The notes under the pieces: generated by a model
The model's input: the letters and a program-made list of their open reading frames with translations, nothing else
Databases searched by the model: none
What the model was told of the DNA's origin: nothing
Part shown: positions 37,681-46,620 of the stretch, piece by piece
Numbering within the stretch: the stretch's first letter is position 1
Layout of the letters: every line of letters starts with the position of its first letter
Assembly (NCBI GenBank): GCA_963716525.1
Contig: OY970315.1
Span: 3,100,001 to 3,164,000 of the forward strand
DNA from: JBBREP01 sp963716525
GTDB taxonomy: Bacteria > Actinomycetota > Acidimicrobiia > IMCC26256 > PALSA-610
Direction of reading: 5' to 3'
DNA: 64,000 nucleotides
Position numbers and translations under genes: made by a program

Positions 37681-38580
37681 GTGTACGAAGACATCGCACA
37701 GAACAAGCGGCGCACGTGGTTGCTCGTCGCGATCTTCACGGTCGTGGTGTTCGGCGTCGCGTGGCTCATCATGTTCCTGCTGAAGTTCGGCATCGTCGGC
37801 GTGGTGATCGCGGCGGCGTTCGCGATCATCAGCTCCGCGGTGTCGTACTACAAGTCCGACTCGATCGCGCTGGCCATGAGCCACGCGCAGCTCGCGCCCG
37901 AGGACCAGTACAAGCGGTTGCACAACCTCGTGGAGGGCCTGTGCATCGGTTCGGGCATGCCGAAGCCGCGGCTGTACGTCGTCGACGACCCGTCGCCGAA
38001 CGCGTTCTCGACCGGGCGTGATCCGCAGCACTCGGCGATCGCCGTCACCACGGGTCTGCTCGAGAAGATGAACCGGGTCGAGCTCGAAGGCGTGCTCGCC
38101 CACGAGCTGAGCCACATCCGCAACTACGACATCCTCGTGTCGACGCTCGCGGTCACGATGGTGGGCATGATCGCGCTGATGAGCGACCTGTTCCTCCGCT
38201 TCGCGTTCTGGGGCGGCATGTCCGACCGTGACGACAGCAACGACAACCCGCTCGGCATCGTGCTCGTCATCTTCGGCTTCGTCGCCATCCTCTTCGCCCC
38301 GCTCATTGCTCGGCTGATGCAGCTCGCCATCAGCCGCCAGCGTGAGTACCTCGCCGATGCGAGCGGGGTGCAGATCACCCGCTATCCGCCGGGTCTCATC
38401 TCGGCGCTCGAGAAGCTGAAGGACGACCACACCCACGTGCACACGGCATCGAAGGCCACGGCGCACATGTGGATCGAGGAACCGCTCGACAGCGACAATC
38501 GCAAGAAGCGGAAATTCGACGAGTTGTTCATGACGCACCCGCCACTCGAGGATCGCATCGCTCGCCTGGAGGAGATGTAG
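37681..38580 (+). CDS. htpX: Zinc metalloprotease HtpX
   Basis: The 299-residue M48 membrane protease has two N-terminal membrane segments (about 15-55), the zinc motif L-A-H-E-L-S-H-I-R-N-Y-D near residue 141, further membrane segments (about 158-175 and 195-215) and Q-R-E-Y-L-A-D-A-S-G near 222, whose Glu is the third zinc ligand. HtpX degrades misfolded membrane proteins. Start: GTG 37681, three bases after lemA, so it is probably co-transcribed. The C-terminal T-H-P-P-L-E-D-R-I-A-R-L is typical of the family. Confidence 0.93.
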   Translation: MYEDIAQNKRRTWLLVAIFTVVVFGVAWLIMFLLKFGIVGVVIAAAFAIISSAVSYYKSDSIALAMSHAQLAPEDQYKRLHNLVEGLCIGSGMPKPRLYVVDDPSPNAFSTGRDPQHSAIAVTTGLLEKMNRVELEGVLAHELSHIRNYDILVSTLAVTMVGMIALMSDLFLRFAFWGGMSDRDDSNDNPLGIVLVIFGFVAILFAPLIARLMQLAISRQREYLADASGVQITRYPPGLISALEKLKDDHTHVHTASKATAHMWIEEPLDSDNRKKRKFDELFMTHPPLEDRIARLEEM

Positions 38581-38583
38581 CGG

Positions 38584-39633
38584 GTGGCGGGAACGCCTCG
38601 CCATATCCGTACCGGTGCGGCCGTGGCGGCGCTCGCCGTCCTGGCGGCGTGCGGCGGCGGGAGCAAGGCCGCGCAGCACACCGGGAGCGGCGCGGCACAT
38701 TCGGCGACCACGACGCGCGCCCCGCGGCCCTATCGCTGGCCGCTCACCGGCGTCGCCACGTCCGACCCCGCCGCGACCGCACGCCCGGCGCTCACCGTGA
38801 AGATCGACAACAACTCGGCCGCGCATCCGCAGTCGGGCCTCGAGGCCGCGGACGTCGTGTACGAGGAGGTCGTCGAGTGCGACTACACGCGGCTGGCCGC
38901 CGTGTTCCAGTCCCGCGTTCCGGCGGTGGTCGGCCCGATCCGTTCGGTGCGCAAGACCGATACGTTGCTCGTGCACCCGTTGCGCGGCATCTTCGCCTAC
39001 TCGGGTGGCGCGCCGTACGCGATCACGAGCATCCAGACCGCGCCGGTCGTGCGGCTCGACGAGACCACGGCCGGGGTCGCGATGTTCCGCGACGGCAGCG
39101 GGGGTCGGGTGGCGCCGCACAACCTGTTCGGGCACGGACCGCTGCTCTACGCGCACGCCGGCGGAGCGCACGGACCGCCGAGCGCTCTGTTCGAGTACGG
39201 ACCGATCGGTGCCGCGCCGAGCACGCGGGCCACGCATGTCGATGTGGGGTTCAAGCAGGGTTACGCGATCACGTGGGACTACGACGCCGCCACGAAGCTC
39301 TGGAAGCGGGGCATCTTCGGCCGTCCCGACGTGGTGGCCGGCAACGGTCCCCAGCTCGCGGTGCGCAACGTCGTGGTGATGTCGGTCGACTACACCGTCG
39401 GTCAGGGCGCGTGTCACAGCGTCGGCGCCCAGGCCGAGCTGCAGGGCCACGGTGCGCTCGCAGTGTTTCGTGATGGGCGAGCGCTGCACGGCACGTGGCA
39501 GTACGACTCCACCGACGGCACGCAGCACCTGTTCGACGCCGCTGGCGCACCGCTCCGTCTCGACGCCGGTTCGACGTGGGTGGAGCTCCCCAAGCCCACG
39601 TACGCCGTCACGGATTCGGTGGCGGTCCGCTGA
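38584..39633 (+). CDS. DUF3048 domain lipoprotein
   Basis: This is a 349-residue lipoprotein with lipobox A-V-L-A-A-C-G-G-G (Cys near residue 23). A Thr/Ala-rich linker leads to a DUF3048 domain: A-L-T-V-K-I-D-N-N-S-A-A-H-P-Q-S-G-L, A-D-V-V-Y-E-E, F-Q-S-R-V-P and I-R-S-V-R-K-T-D, then F-R-D-G and H-N-L-F. YerB-like proteins of this group are of unknown function. Start: GTG 38584, three bases after htpX. The final domain (H-G-T-W-Q-Y-D-S-T-D-G) is the DUF3048 C-terminal part. Confidence 0.83.
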   Translation: MAGTPRHIRTGAAVAALAVLAACGGGSKAAQHTGSGAAHSATTTRAPRPYRWPLTGVATSDPAATARPALTVKIDNNSAAHPQSGLEAADVVYEEVVECDYTRLAAVFQSRVPAVVGPIRSVRKTDTLLVHPLRGIFAYSGGAPYAITSIQTAPVVRLDETTAGVAMFRDGSGGRVAPHNLFGHGPLLYAHAGGAHGPPSALFEYGPIGAAPSTRATHVDVGFKQGYAITWDYDAATKLWKRGIFGRPDVVAGNGPQLAVRNVVVMSVDYTVGQGACHSVGAQAELQGHGALAVFRDGRALHGTWQYDSTDGTQHLFDAAGAPLRLDAGSTWVELPKPTYAVTDSVAVR

Positions 39634-39644
39634 GAACGCCCGGA

Positions 39645-39650
39645 TACCAT
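39645..39650 (+). promoter_or_regulatory. -10 element for leaderless pdxS
   Basis: TACCAT seven bases before the ATG at 39658. Confidence 0.5.
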
Positions 39651-39657
39651 TGATCGC

Positions 39658-40554
39658 ATGACGCCACAAGGAAGCACCGGCGAACGCACCACGGGAACGA
39701 CGCGTGTGAAGCGAGGCCTCGCGGAGATGCTGCGCGGCGGCGTGATCATGGACGTCGTCACGCCGGAGCACGCCAAGATCGCCGAGGACGCCGGCGCGTG
39801 CGCGGTGATGGCGCTCGAGCGCGTGCCCGCCGACATCCGTCGCGACGGCGGCATCGCGCGCATGAGCGACCCCGCGATGATCGAAAGCATCCAGGCTGCG
39901 GTCACGATCCCGGTGATGGCGAAGTGCCGTATCGGACACTTCGCCGAGGCGCAGGTGCTGCAGGTGATGGGGGTCGACTACATCGACGAGTCCGAGGTGC
40001 TGAGCCCGGCCGACGAGGCGTACCACGTCGACAAGTGGGCGTTCACCGCACCGTTCGTGTGCGGGGCCACGAACCTCGGTGAGGCGTTGCGGCGCATCAG
40101 TGAGGGCGCCGCGATGATCCGTTCGAAGGGCGAGGCCGGCACCGGCAACATCATCGAGGCCGTGCGCCACCTCCGGTCGATCCTCGGCGACATCAAGCGG
40201 ATCGGCACCGCCTCGCCCGAAGAACTGTTCGGCTGGGCGAAGGAGCTGCGCGCGCCGATCGATCTCGTGCAGGAGGTCGCCCGTCTCGGCGAGCTGCCGG
40301 TGCCGCTGTTCTGCGCGGGCGGGATCGCCACGCCGGCGGATGCGGCGCTCGTGATGCAGCTCGGCGCGCAGGCCGTGTTCGTGGGCTCGGGCATCTTCAA
40401 GAGCGACGACCCGGCACCGCGCGCCAAGGCGATCGTGGAGGCCACCACGCACCACAACGATCCCGACATCGTGTTGAAGGTGTCGAAGGGTCTCGGCGAC
40501 GCGATGCGCGGCGATGCCGCACCCGAGGTCCGTTTCGAGAATCGCGGTTGGTAG
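39658..40554 (+). CDS. pdxS: Pyridoxal 5'-phosphate synthase lyase subunit PdxS
   Basis: The 298-residue TIM-barrel synthase makes PLP from ribose 5-phosphate, glyceraldehyde 3-phosphate and ammonia. The N-terminal V-K-R-G-L-A-E-M-L-R-G-G-V-I-M-D-V and K-C-R-I-G-H-F (catalytic Lys near residue 88), K-G-E-A-G-T-G-N-I near 155 (second Lys; phosphate binding), and A-G-G-I-A-T-P-A-D-A-A are all intact. Normal length. Start: leaderless ATG 39658. pdxT follows and supplies ammonia from glutamine. Confidence 0.96.
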   Translation: MTPQGSTGERTTGTTRVKRGLAEMLRGGVIMDVVTPEHAKIAEDAGACAVMALERVPADIRRDGGIARMSDPAMIESIQAAVTIPVMAKCRIGHFAEAQVLQVMGVDYIDESEVLSPADEAYHVDKWAFTAPFVCGATNLGEALRRISEGAAMIRSKGEAGTGNIIEAVRHLRSILGDIKRIGTASPEELFGWAKELRAPIDLVQEVARLGELPVPLFCAGGIATPADAALVMQLGAQAVFVGSGIFKSDDPAPRAKAIVEATTHHNDPDIVLKVSKGLGDAMRGDAAPEVRFENRGW

Positions 40555-40587
40555 TGGGCACCTCCAGGCACGAGGAGCCCCCACCGC

Positions 40588-41175
40588 ATGAAGGTCGGGA
40601 TCCTCGCGTTGCAGGGCGCGTTCCGGGAGCACGCCGAGGCGTGTGCGGAGCTGGGCGCCGACGTCTCGCTCGTCACGCGGGCTGAGCACCTCGCCGCGGT
40701 CGACGCCGTGGTCCTGCCCGGCGGCGAGTCCACGACCCAGGAGAAGCTGCTCGCCTCGTCGGGCCTGCGCGGCCCGCTCGCCGCGGCGCTCGCCGACGGC
40801 ATGCCGTGCCTGGCCACGTGCGCGGGCGTGATCCTGCTCGCGTGCCGCGTGGCCGGCGGGCGGGCCGACCAGGCGCCTCTCGGTGTGCTCGACGTCGACG
40901 TGCGCCGCAACGGCTATGGCCGCCAGGTCGACAGCTTCGAAGCCGATCTCGCCGTCGACGGCCTCGCCGGGGGCGCGTTCCACGGCGTGTTCATCCGTGC
41001 ACCGCGGATCGAACGCACCGGGCCCGGCGCCGAGGTGCTCGCCGAACACCGGGGCGACCCCGTGCTCGTACGATCAGGCGCCTGCGTGGGTGCGACGTTC
41101 CATCCCGAGCTCGCTGGCGACCTTCGCCTGCACCAACTGTTCCTGTCGACGTCTCCCGACATGAGGAAGCCATGA
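40588..41175 (+). CDS. pdxT: Pyridoxal 5'-phosphate synthase glutaminase subunit PdxT
   Basis: This 195-residue class I glutaminase begins V-G-I-L-A-L-Q-G-A-F-R-E-H. L-P-G-G-E-S-T-T follows near residue 48; the nucleophile Cys is in A-T-C-A-G-V-I-L-L near 80 (most relatives have G-T-C-A-G); F-H-P-E-L near 172 gives the His-Glu of the triad. A possible ribosome site (GAGGAG) lies before the ATG at 40588 at a rather long spacing. The stop overlaps the yebC start. Confidence 0.95.
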   Translation: MKVGILALQGAFREHAEACAELGADVSLVTRAEHLAAVDAVVLPGGESTTQEKLLASSGLRGPLAAALADGMPCLATCAGVILLACRVAGGRADQAPLGVLDVDVRRNGYGRQVDSFEADLAVDGLAGGAFHGVFIRAPRIERTGPGAEVLAEHRGDPVLVRSGACVGATFHPELAGDLRLHQLFLSTSPDMRKP

Positions 41176-41924
41176 GCGGTCATTCCAAGTGGCATTCGAT
41201 CAAGCACAAGAAGGGCGCGGCTGACGCGGCGCGGGGCAAGCTCTTCGCGGTGCTCATCCGCCAGATCGAGGTGGCTGCCCGGGCCGGCGGCGGCGATACC
41301 GACTCGAACGCCACGCTGCGCACGATGATCCAGAAGGCGCGCGACAACTCCGTGCCGGTCGACACGATCCAGCGCGCGATTCGCCGCGGCACCGGCGAGG
41401 AAGAGGGCGTCCACTACGAGTCGGTGAACTACGAGGGCTACGGCCCGCACGGTGTGGCCGTCTACGTGCAGTGCCTGAGCGACAACCGCAACCGCACCGG
41501 TGCGGAGATCAAGAACATCTTCGCGAAGAACGGCGGCAGCTTCGCCGAGCCCGGCGCGGTGTCCTGGCAGTTCGAGCGCCGGGGCGTGGTGATGGTGCCC
41601 AAGGGCGGGGTGAGCGAGGACGACCTCATGCTCGTGGCCGCCGACGCCGGTGCCGACGATGTCGCCGACGCGGGTGACGACTGGGAGGTCGCCACGCCGC
41701 CTACGGAGCTGCACGCCGCGCGCACCGCGATCGAGGAGGCCGGGATCACGGTGAAGTCGTCCGACCTCACGATGGTGCCCACTACCACCGTGGCGCTCGA
41801 CGACGAGTCGAGCGCCAAGCAGGTGCTGCGGTTGATGGACGCGCTCGAGGACCACGACGACGTCGAGGCGGTGTACGCCAACTTCGACATCCCCGAGTCG
41901 GTGCTCGCGGCAGTCGCGAGCTGA
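41172..41924 (+). CDS. YebC/TACO1 family protein
   Basis: The product is 250 residues: M-S-G-H-S-K-W-H-S-I-K-H-K-K-G-A-A-D-A-A-R-G-K is the family start; A-I-R-R-G-T-G and Y-E-G-Y-G-P-H-G-V-A follow, then N-R-T-G-A-E-I-K. YebC proteins were named transcription regulators, and some are now known as translation factors that help ribosomes through hard sequences; either role is possible. Start: ATG 41172 overlapping pdxT. In most Actinobacteria yebC is near ruvC; here 4.7 kb of other genes lie between. Confidence 0.92.
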   Translation: MSGHSKWHSIKHKKGAADAARGKLFAVLIRQIEVAARAGGGDTDSNATLRTMIQKARDNSVPVDTIQRAIRRGTGEEEGVHYESVNYEGYGPHGVAVYVQCLSDNRNRTGAEIKNIFAKNGGSFAEPGAVSWQFERRGVVMVPKGGVSEDDLMLVAADAGADDVADAGDDWEVATPPTELHAARTAIEEAGITVKSSDLTMVPTTTVALDDESSAKQVLRLMDALEDHDDVEAVYANFDIPESVLAAVAS

Positions 41925-41937
41925 ACCGGCCCGCGGG

Positions 41938-43818
41938 TCAGTGGCCGCTGAGGCTGAGCAGGTAGCCGACGAGCTCGGCCGAGAACACCGCGGCTTCGTC
42001 CGGCGCGAGCGCGTAGCGGCGGCAGACGGGGATCAACGCCGACTGCTGCGCGGTGGTGAGCGTCAAGATCACCGGGTGCGTACCCGAGAGCACCGGCGGC
42101 GGGATCGGTGTCTGGGCCGGCGGGATCAGCCCGAGGATGAAGGCGATGACGCCCACCGACGTCGTCGGTACCTGCGAGAGCGGCAGCTGCATGTAGGCGG
42201 CCATCTGTTGGAGCCGGGCGAAGTCGCCGTCGTTGAAGACCGTGATCAGGCCGAGCGACCCCGCATGCGGTGCCCCGGCCTGCGAGGTGCTCGGGCTGCC
42301 GGCACCGGACGCATCCACCGGGGTCACGGTGAACGTGTACGCCTGGTTGTTCGTTAGGCCGCTCAGCATCGCTCGCGTGCCCGGCGCGGTCACGGTGGTC
42401 GTCGCGCCGCCGGGCGACGCGGTGACCCGGTAGCTCTGGATCGCCGACGTACCTGCGAACGCAGGCGGGTTCCACGCCACCGACACCCATCCGTCGCCGG
42501 GCCACAGGGATGTCACCGCGACCGGACCCGGCGTGCCCACGGCGGTGCGGATGTAGTGCAACGTGAGGTCGCCGGCCTCCGAACCAAATCCGGCGACGCG
42601 GATGCGGTACGTCGTGCCTGCGTTGGCCGCGAGCGTGATCTCGCTCTGCGCGTAGCAGCCGCTGCTCAGGGCGTCGTCGTTCGACGCCTTCTGCGTCAGC
42701 GCGGTGAGCGAGCTGCCCGTATACACGCTGAGCACGGTGTCGAAGTCGGACCCGCACGTGTCGACGGTGAACGTCCCCGCAGCTGCGGGCGTGTACGAGT
42801 ACCACAGCGAGTGACCGCTGACCTCGTCTTCGGGCTGCGGTTCGCCGGTCTCGTTGGTGGCCGCGAGCGTCGACCCGCTGACGGTTCCCGATGTGCCGGT
42901 GAGCGAGGTCGCGTGCGAGAAGTTGTCGTTGGCCGGCTTGACGGGTGCGGTCCAGTGCAGCGCGAGGTTCCCGGTGTCGCCGTCGGTGCCGTCGACCGCG
43001 ACCGCATAGCTCTTGCCCGCGGTGCCGAGGAACGAGACGCTGCTCTGAGCGCCACAGTCGTCGTCGCTCGACGCGATCGGAGTGAGCCCGCTGAGCTTGG
43101 TGCCGGTGTACACGGCGAGGATGGTGTCGTAGTCGCTGTTGCACGTGTCGATCGTGACCAGGCCGGTCGTCGACGCCTGGTACTGGAACCACACGCTGGC
43201 GGTCGCGGGGTTGCCGTCGTGAGCCGGCTCACCGTTCTGGGCGGTAGCGCCGTCGGTGACCATGGTCAGGCTGCCCGGATAGGAGGTCAACGCACGTGCA
43301 TTCGCGAAGTCGTCGTTGGCCGGCCTGGTGGGCGCGGTCCAGTGCAGCACGAGCGTGTCCGTGGCACCATCGACGCCGTCGACCGCGACCGGGTAGCTCG
43401 TGCCTGCGGTGGCGAGGAACGAGACGGTGCTCCGGATGCCGCAGTCGTCGTCGCTCGACGCGACCGAGTCGAGGTTGCTCAGGGTGGTGCCCGTGTACAC
43501 CTCGAGGACGGTGTCGAAGTTGCTGCTGCACGTGTCGATCGTGACGATGCCGCCGGTGGCTGCGTTGTAGCGGAACCACACGCTCGCGGTGGCGGGCTGG
43601 CCGGCGTGGTCGGGCTCGCCCGCCTGGGCGGTGGCGCCCGCAGTGTCCATCGTGAGACTGCCCGGATACGGGGTCAACGCCTGGGCGTTGGCGAAGTTGT
43701 CGTTGCTGGGTGCGGCCTGCGCCACGCCGGGAAAGCCGGCGAGCCCCCCGACCACGATCGTTGCGGTGACAGCCGCGGCGAGAACTCGCCGGGCGCGCGT
43801 CCATGCGTTTGGATACAC
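41938..43818 (-). CDS. Secreted surface protein with three N-D-N-F-type repeats and Fn3 domain
   Basis: The 626 residues comprise a signal peptide (about 1-35) and three repeats of about 115 residues, each starting N-D-x-F-x-x-A-x-x-L and containing A-S-V-W-F-x-Y or S-L-W-Y-S-Y, then V-T-I-D-T-C-x-S-x-F/Y-D-T-x-L-x-V-Y-T-G and S-S-D-D-D-C-G. A fibronectin type III domain (PGPVAVTSLWPGDGWVSVAW) and an unknown C-terminal domain follow. The repeats resemble pre-peptidase C-terminal-like beta sandwiches; each has a conserved Cys pair. There is no sorting motif or membrane anchor. Start: GTG 43818 with GAGGGG. Adhesion or matrix binding is an inference. Confidence 0.75.
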   Translation of the reverse strand: MYPNAWTRARRVLAAAVTATIVVGGLAGFPGVAQAAPSNDNFANAQALTPYPGSLTMDTAGATAQAGEPDHAGQPATASVWFRYNAATGGIVTIDTCSSNFDTVLEVYTGTTLSNLDSVASSDDDCGIRSTVSFLATAGTSYPVAVDGVDGATDTLVLHWTAPTRPANDDFANARALTSYPGSLTMVTDGATAQNGEPAHDGNPATASVWFQYQASTTGLVTIDTCNSDYDTILAVYTGTKLSGLTPIASSDDDCGAQSSVSFLGTAGKSYAVAVDGTDGDTGNLALHWTAPVKPANDNFSHATSLTGTSGTVSGSTLAATNETGEPQPEDEVSGHSLWYSYTPAAAGTFTVDTCGSDFDTVLSVYTGSSLTALTQKASNDDALSSGCYAQSEITLAANAGTTYRIRVAGFGSEAGDLTLHYIRTAVGTPGPVAVTSLWPGDGWVSVAWNPPAFAGTSAIQSYRVTASPGGATTTVTAPGTRAMLSGLTNNQAYTFTVTPVDASGAGSPSTSQAGAPHAGSLGLITVFNDGDFARLQQMAAYMQLPLSQVPTTSVGVIAFILGLIPPAQTPIPPPVLSGTHPVILTLTTAQQSALIPVCRRYALAPDEAAVFSAELVGYLLSLSGH

Positions 43819-43941
43819 GTGTTCCCCTCAGCCCGGTTTCGACCTTCAGCCCAGTTCGAGAGTGTGATTCTGCAGGCTGCACGGCCGCTGCGCAAGGCAC
43901 CCGCCGCATGCTCGAGGAGAATCGGAGGGCCCCGGCCGCGC

Positions 43942-43947
43942 TAGGTT
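43942..43947 (+). promoter_or_regulatory. -10 element of coxS
   Basis: TAGGTT ten bases before the ATG at 43958, in the divergent region with the surface protein gene. Confidence 0.4.
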
Positions 43948-43957
43948 CCGGCGCCGT

Positions 43958-44448
<491 letters not shown>

Positions 44449-44452
<4 letters not shown>

Positions 44453-45271
44453 TCCCCGCCAAGTTCGACTACATCCTTGCCGACAGTGCCGATGCCGCGC
44501 TCGCCGCGATCGTGGAGCACGGCGACGACGCCAAGTTCCTGGCCGGCGGGATGTCGCTGCTGCCGCTCATGAAGCTGCGCCTTGCCACGCCGGCGGTGCT
44601 CGTCGACGTGGGCCGGCTGCGCGACCTGTCGTACATCCGCGATGCGGGGGACCACATCGCGATCGGCGCGCTCACGCGCCACCGCGACGTGGAGACGAGC
44701 GACCTGCTCATACGGGAATGCGCGGTGCTCGCGTCGGTCGCGGGCGAGGTCGGCGACAACCAGGTGCGCCACCGTGGCACGCTCGGCGGCTCGGTCGCGC
44801 ACGGCGACCCGGCGAGCGACCTTCCCGCTGCGCTGCTCGCACTCGACGCCACGTTCGTCGCGCGTGGACCGTCGGGTACGCGCACCGATCGCGGCCGGCG
44901 ACTTCTTCCAGGGCTTCCTCGAGACCGCGCTCGCGCCCGACGAGCTGCTGAGCGAGATCCGCGTCCCCAAGACGGGGCCCAACGGCTTCGCCTACCAGAA
45001 GTTCAACCGCCGGGCCCAGGACTGGGCGATCGTCGGCGCGCTCACCGCGAACGTCGGCGGGGCGCAGCGCGTCGCACTCGTGAACATGGGCTCCACGCCG
45101 CTCCGGGCGGCAGCTGTCGAGGCCGCGCTCGCCGAGGGTGCCCCGCTGGCCGACGCCGCGCAGCACGCGGCCGACGGTACCGAGCCCCCCACCGATCTCA
45201 ATGCGTCGGTCGAATTCCGCGAGCACCTCGCGCGAGTGCTCGTGCGGCGCGCGCTCGAGGCGGCGCAGTAA
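44449..45271 (+). CDS. CoxM-like FAD-binding subunit of a molybdenum hydroxylase (frameshifted)
   Basis: I-P-A-K-F-D-Y-I-L-A-D-S begins a FAD_binding_5 domain; A-G-G-M-S-L-L-P-L-M-K-L-R near residue 33 and T-L-G-G-S-V-A-H-G-D-P-A-S-D-L near 110 bind FAD. Near nt 44888 one extra G in CGCACCGATCGCG shifts the frame; the rest (I-A-A-G-D-F-F-Q-G-F, then F-A-Y-Q-K-F-N-R-R-A-Q-D-W-A) is in the other frame and ends at 45271. About 273 residues when joined, as usual. Start: GTG 44449 in the coxS stop. Confidence 0.86.
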
Positions 45272-45275
45272 CTCG

Positions 45276-45899
45276 TTGGAAGAAGGCGCCCGCGTCGCCG
45301 CGGCGGTGCTCGCGGCCGGGCGCGGCTCGCGTCTCGGCCACGGCGTCACGAAGCCGCTGTTGCCGTTCCGTGGCCGACCGCTCGTGGACCACGTGCTCGA
45401 CGCGGTGACCGGCTCCGGTCTGCGGCCGGTGCTGCTCGTCGTCGGATACGACGGTCCGTCCGTCGTCGAGGCCGTGGCCGACCGCGGCCCGAACGTCGAG
45501 GCCGTGTGGAATGCACGGTGGTCGGAAGGCATCTCCACGTCGCTCGGCGTGGCGCTGGCGAGTCTTGACACGCGCCCCGACATCTATTCCGCCGTCATCG
45601 GGCTCGCGGACCAGCCGCTGGTGGGGCCCGAAGCATGGCGGCGTGTCGGCGACGCAATGGCTCGCGGGGCGCAGATCGCCGTCGCGACCTACGGCGGCCA
45701 GCGTGCGAACCCGGTTGGCCTCGCGAGGTCTGTGTGGCCCGAGGCACAAGCGCTCCGAGGCGATGAGGGCGCCCGCCAGCTGTTCCGCGACCATGATGTG
45801 GTGGAGGTGCCGTGCGACGGCGCCGGTTCGCCCGACGACATCGACACCTCGGAAGATCTGCTACGGATACGCGACGGAGTCGACCCGGGGCCGCAGTGA
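45276..45899 (+). CDS. MobA/MocA-like nucleotidyltransferase (molybdenum cofactor maturation)
   Basis: This 207-residue NTP transferase has A-A-V-L-A-A-G-R-G-S-R-L-G, the nucleotide-binding loop, at the start, then K-P-L-L-P-F-R-G-R-P-L-V and G-L-A-D-Q-P-L-V. It resembles MocA, which attaches CMP to the molybdenum cofactor for xanthine-dehydrogenase-family enzymes, consistent with coxS and coxM directly upstream. The start is not clear: TTG 45276, five bases after coxM, is the first in-frame choice and leaves only ten residues before the loop. Confidence 0.78.
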   Translation: MEEGARVAAAVLAAGRGSRLGHGVTKPLLPFRGRPLVDHVLDAVTGSGLRPVLLVVGYDGPSVVEAVADRGPNVEAVWNARWSEGISTSLGVALASLDTRPDIYSAVIGLADQPLVGPEAWRRVGDAMARGAQIAVATYGGQRANPVGLARSVWPEAQALRGDEGARQLFRDHDVVEVPCDGAGSPDDIDTSEDLLRIRDGVDPGPQ

Positions 45900-45938
45900 G
45901 CTCGCCGCCGAGCGCGGCGAGGCAAGGAGAACCACGAA

Positions 45939-46610
45939 GTGGAGAACATCAAGGACTCGTTCCGCGTCGACACGCCGCTCGAGACCACGTGGAACACGCT
46001 GCTCGACATCGAGCGCATCGCGCCGTCGATGCCGGGCGCGCAGTTGCAGGAGATCGAAGGCGACGAGTATCGCGGCATCGTGAAGGTGAAGGTCGGGCCG
46101 ATCACCGCGCAGTACAAGGGCGCGGCGAAGCTCTCGAGGGTGGACGAGGCGGCGCGCACGATCACCATCGACGCGTCCGGGCGCGACACGCGTGGTCAGG
46201 GCAATGCGAGCGCGTCGATCACCGTGGTGATGCGCGACGACGACGGCGGCACGCACGTCGATCTCGACACCGCGTTGCAGGTCACCGGCAAGGTCGCGCA
46301 GTTCGGCCGGGGTGTGATGGCCGAGGTGTCGGCGAAGCTGCTGAAGCAGTTCGTGGAGAACCTGGAGCGCGACGTGCTCGGCGCGCGGCCCGAGGAGCCT
46401 GACGAGGCGAGCCCCGACGAGGCGAGCCCGGAGGAGGCGACCGCCGCGGCGGGCGCGGCAGGGGTGCGGCGCATCGATTCGCCGGAGGCCGAGCCGGTCG
46501 ACCTGATGGACGCCGCCGGTGCGTCGGTGGCCAAGCGGGCCGTACCGGTGCTCGTGGCGCTGCTCGTGCTGTTCGTCATGATCCGCCGCCGCCGCCGTCG
46601 CCGCCGCTAG
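45939..46610 (+). CDS. CoxG-like SRPBCC protein with C-terminal membrane anchor
   Basis: Residues 1 to about 150 form a CoxG/START-type domain (F-R-V-D-T-P-L-E-T-T-W-N-T-L-L-D, P-S-M-P-G-A, Y-R-G-I-V-K-V-K-V-G-P-I). An Asp/Glu/Ala/Pro-rich linker follows, then one membrane helix (about residues 196-214) and a run of eight Arg that should lie in the cytoplasm. CoxG helps recruit CO dehydrogenase to the membrane in carboxydotrophs and appears to bind quinone. The cox genes upstream support this role. Start: GTG 45939 with AAGGAG. Confidence 0.82.
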   Translation: MENIKDSFRVDTPLETTWNTLLDIERIAPSMPGAQLQEIEGDEYRGIVKVKVGPITAQYKGAAKLSRVDEAARTITIDASGRDTRGQGNASASITVVMRDDDGGTHVDLDTALQVTGKVAQFGRGVMAEVSAKLLKQFVENLERDVLGARPEEPDEASPDEASPEEATAAAGAAGVRRIDSPEAEPVDLMDAAGASVAKRAVPVLVALLVLFVMIRRRRRRRR

Positions 46611-46613
46611 CGT
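46608..46613 (+). promoter_or_regulatory. -10 element for leaderless ruvC
   Basis: TAGCGT seven bases before the GTG at 46621; its first three bases are the coxG stop codon. Confidence 0.5.
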
Positions 46614-46620
46614 CGAACCC

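Noticed and set aside
38360..38376. GATGCGAGCGGGGTGCAG in htpX as another repeat core
   Set aside because: It matches only part of the core and codes for the conserved A-D-A-S-G-V-Q of HtpX. The GCGAGCGGGGTGGGG in ruvA (about 47642) is likewise the conserved A-S-G-V-G-P motif.
37306..41049. Minus-strand open frame of 1247 codons across lemA, htpX, the DUF3048 gene, pdxS and pdxT
   Set aside because: It is antisense to five well-supported genes, has Arg/His/Asp-rich composition and no recognisable domain; such long shadows are expected in this very GC-rich DNA. The same applies to long antisense frames over ftsW/murG, ftsZ, dnaE and rel.
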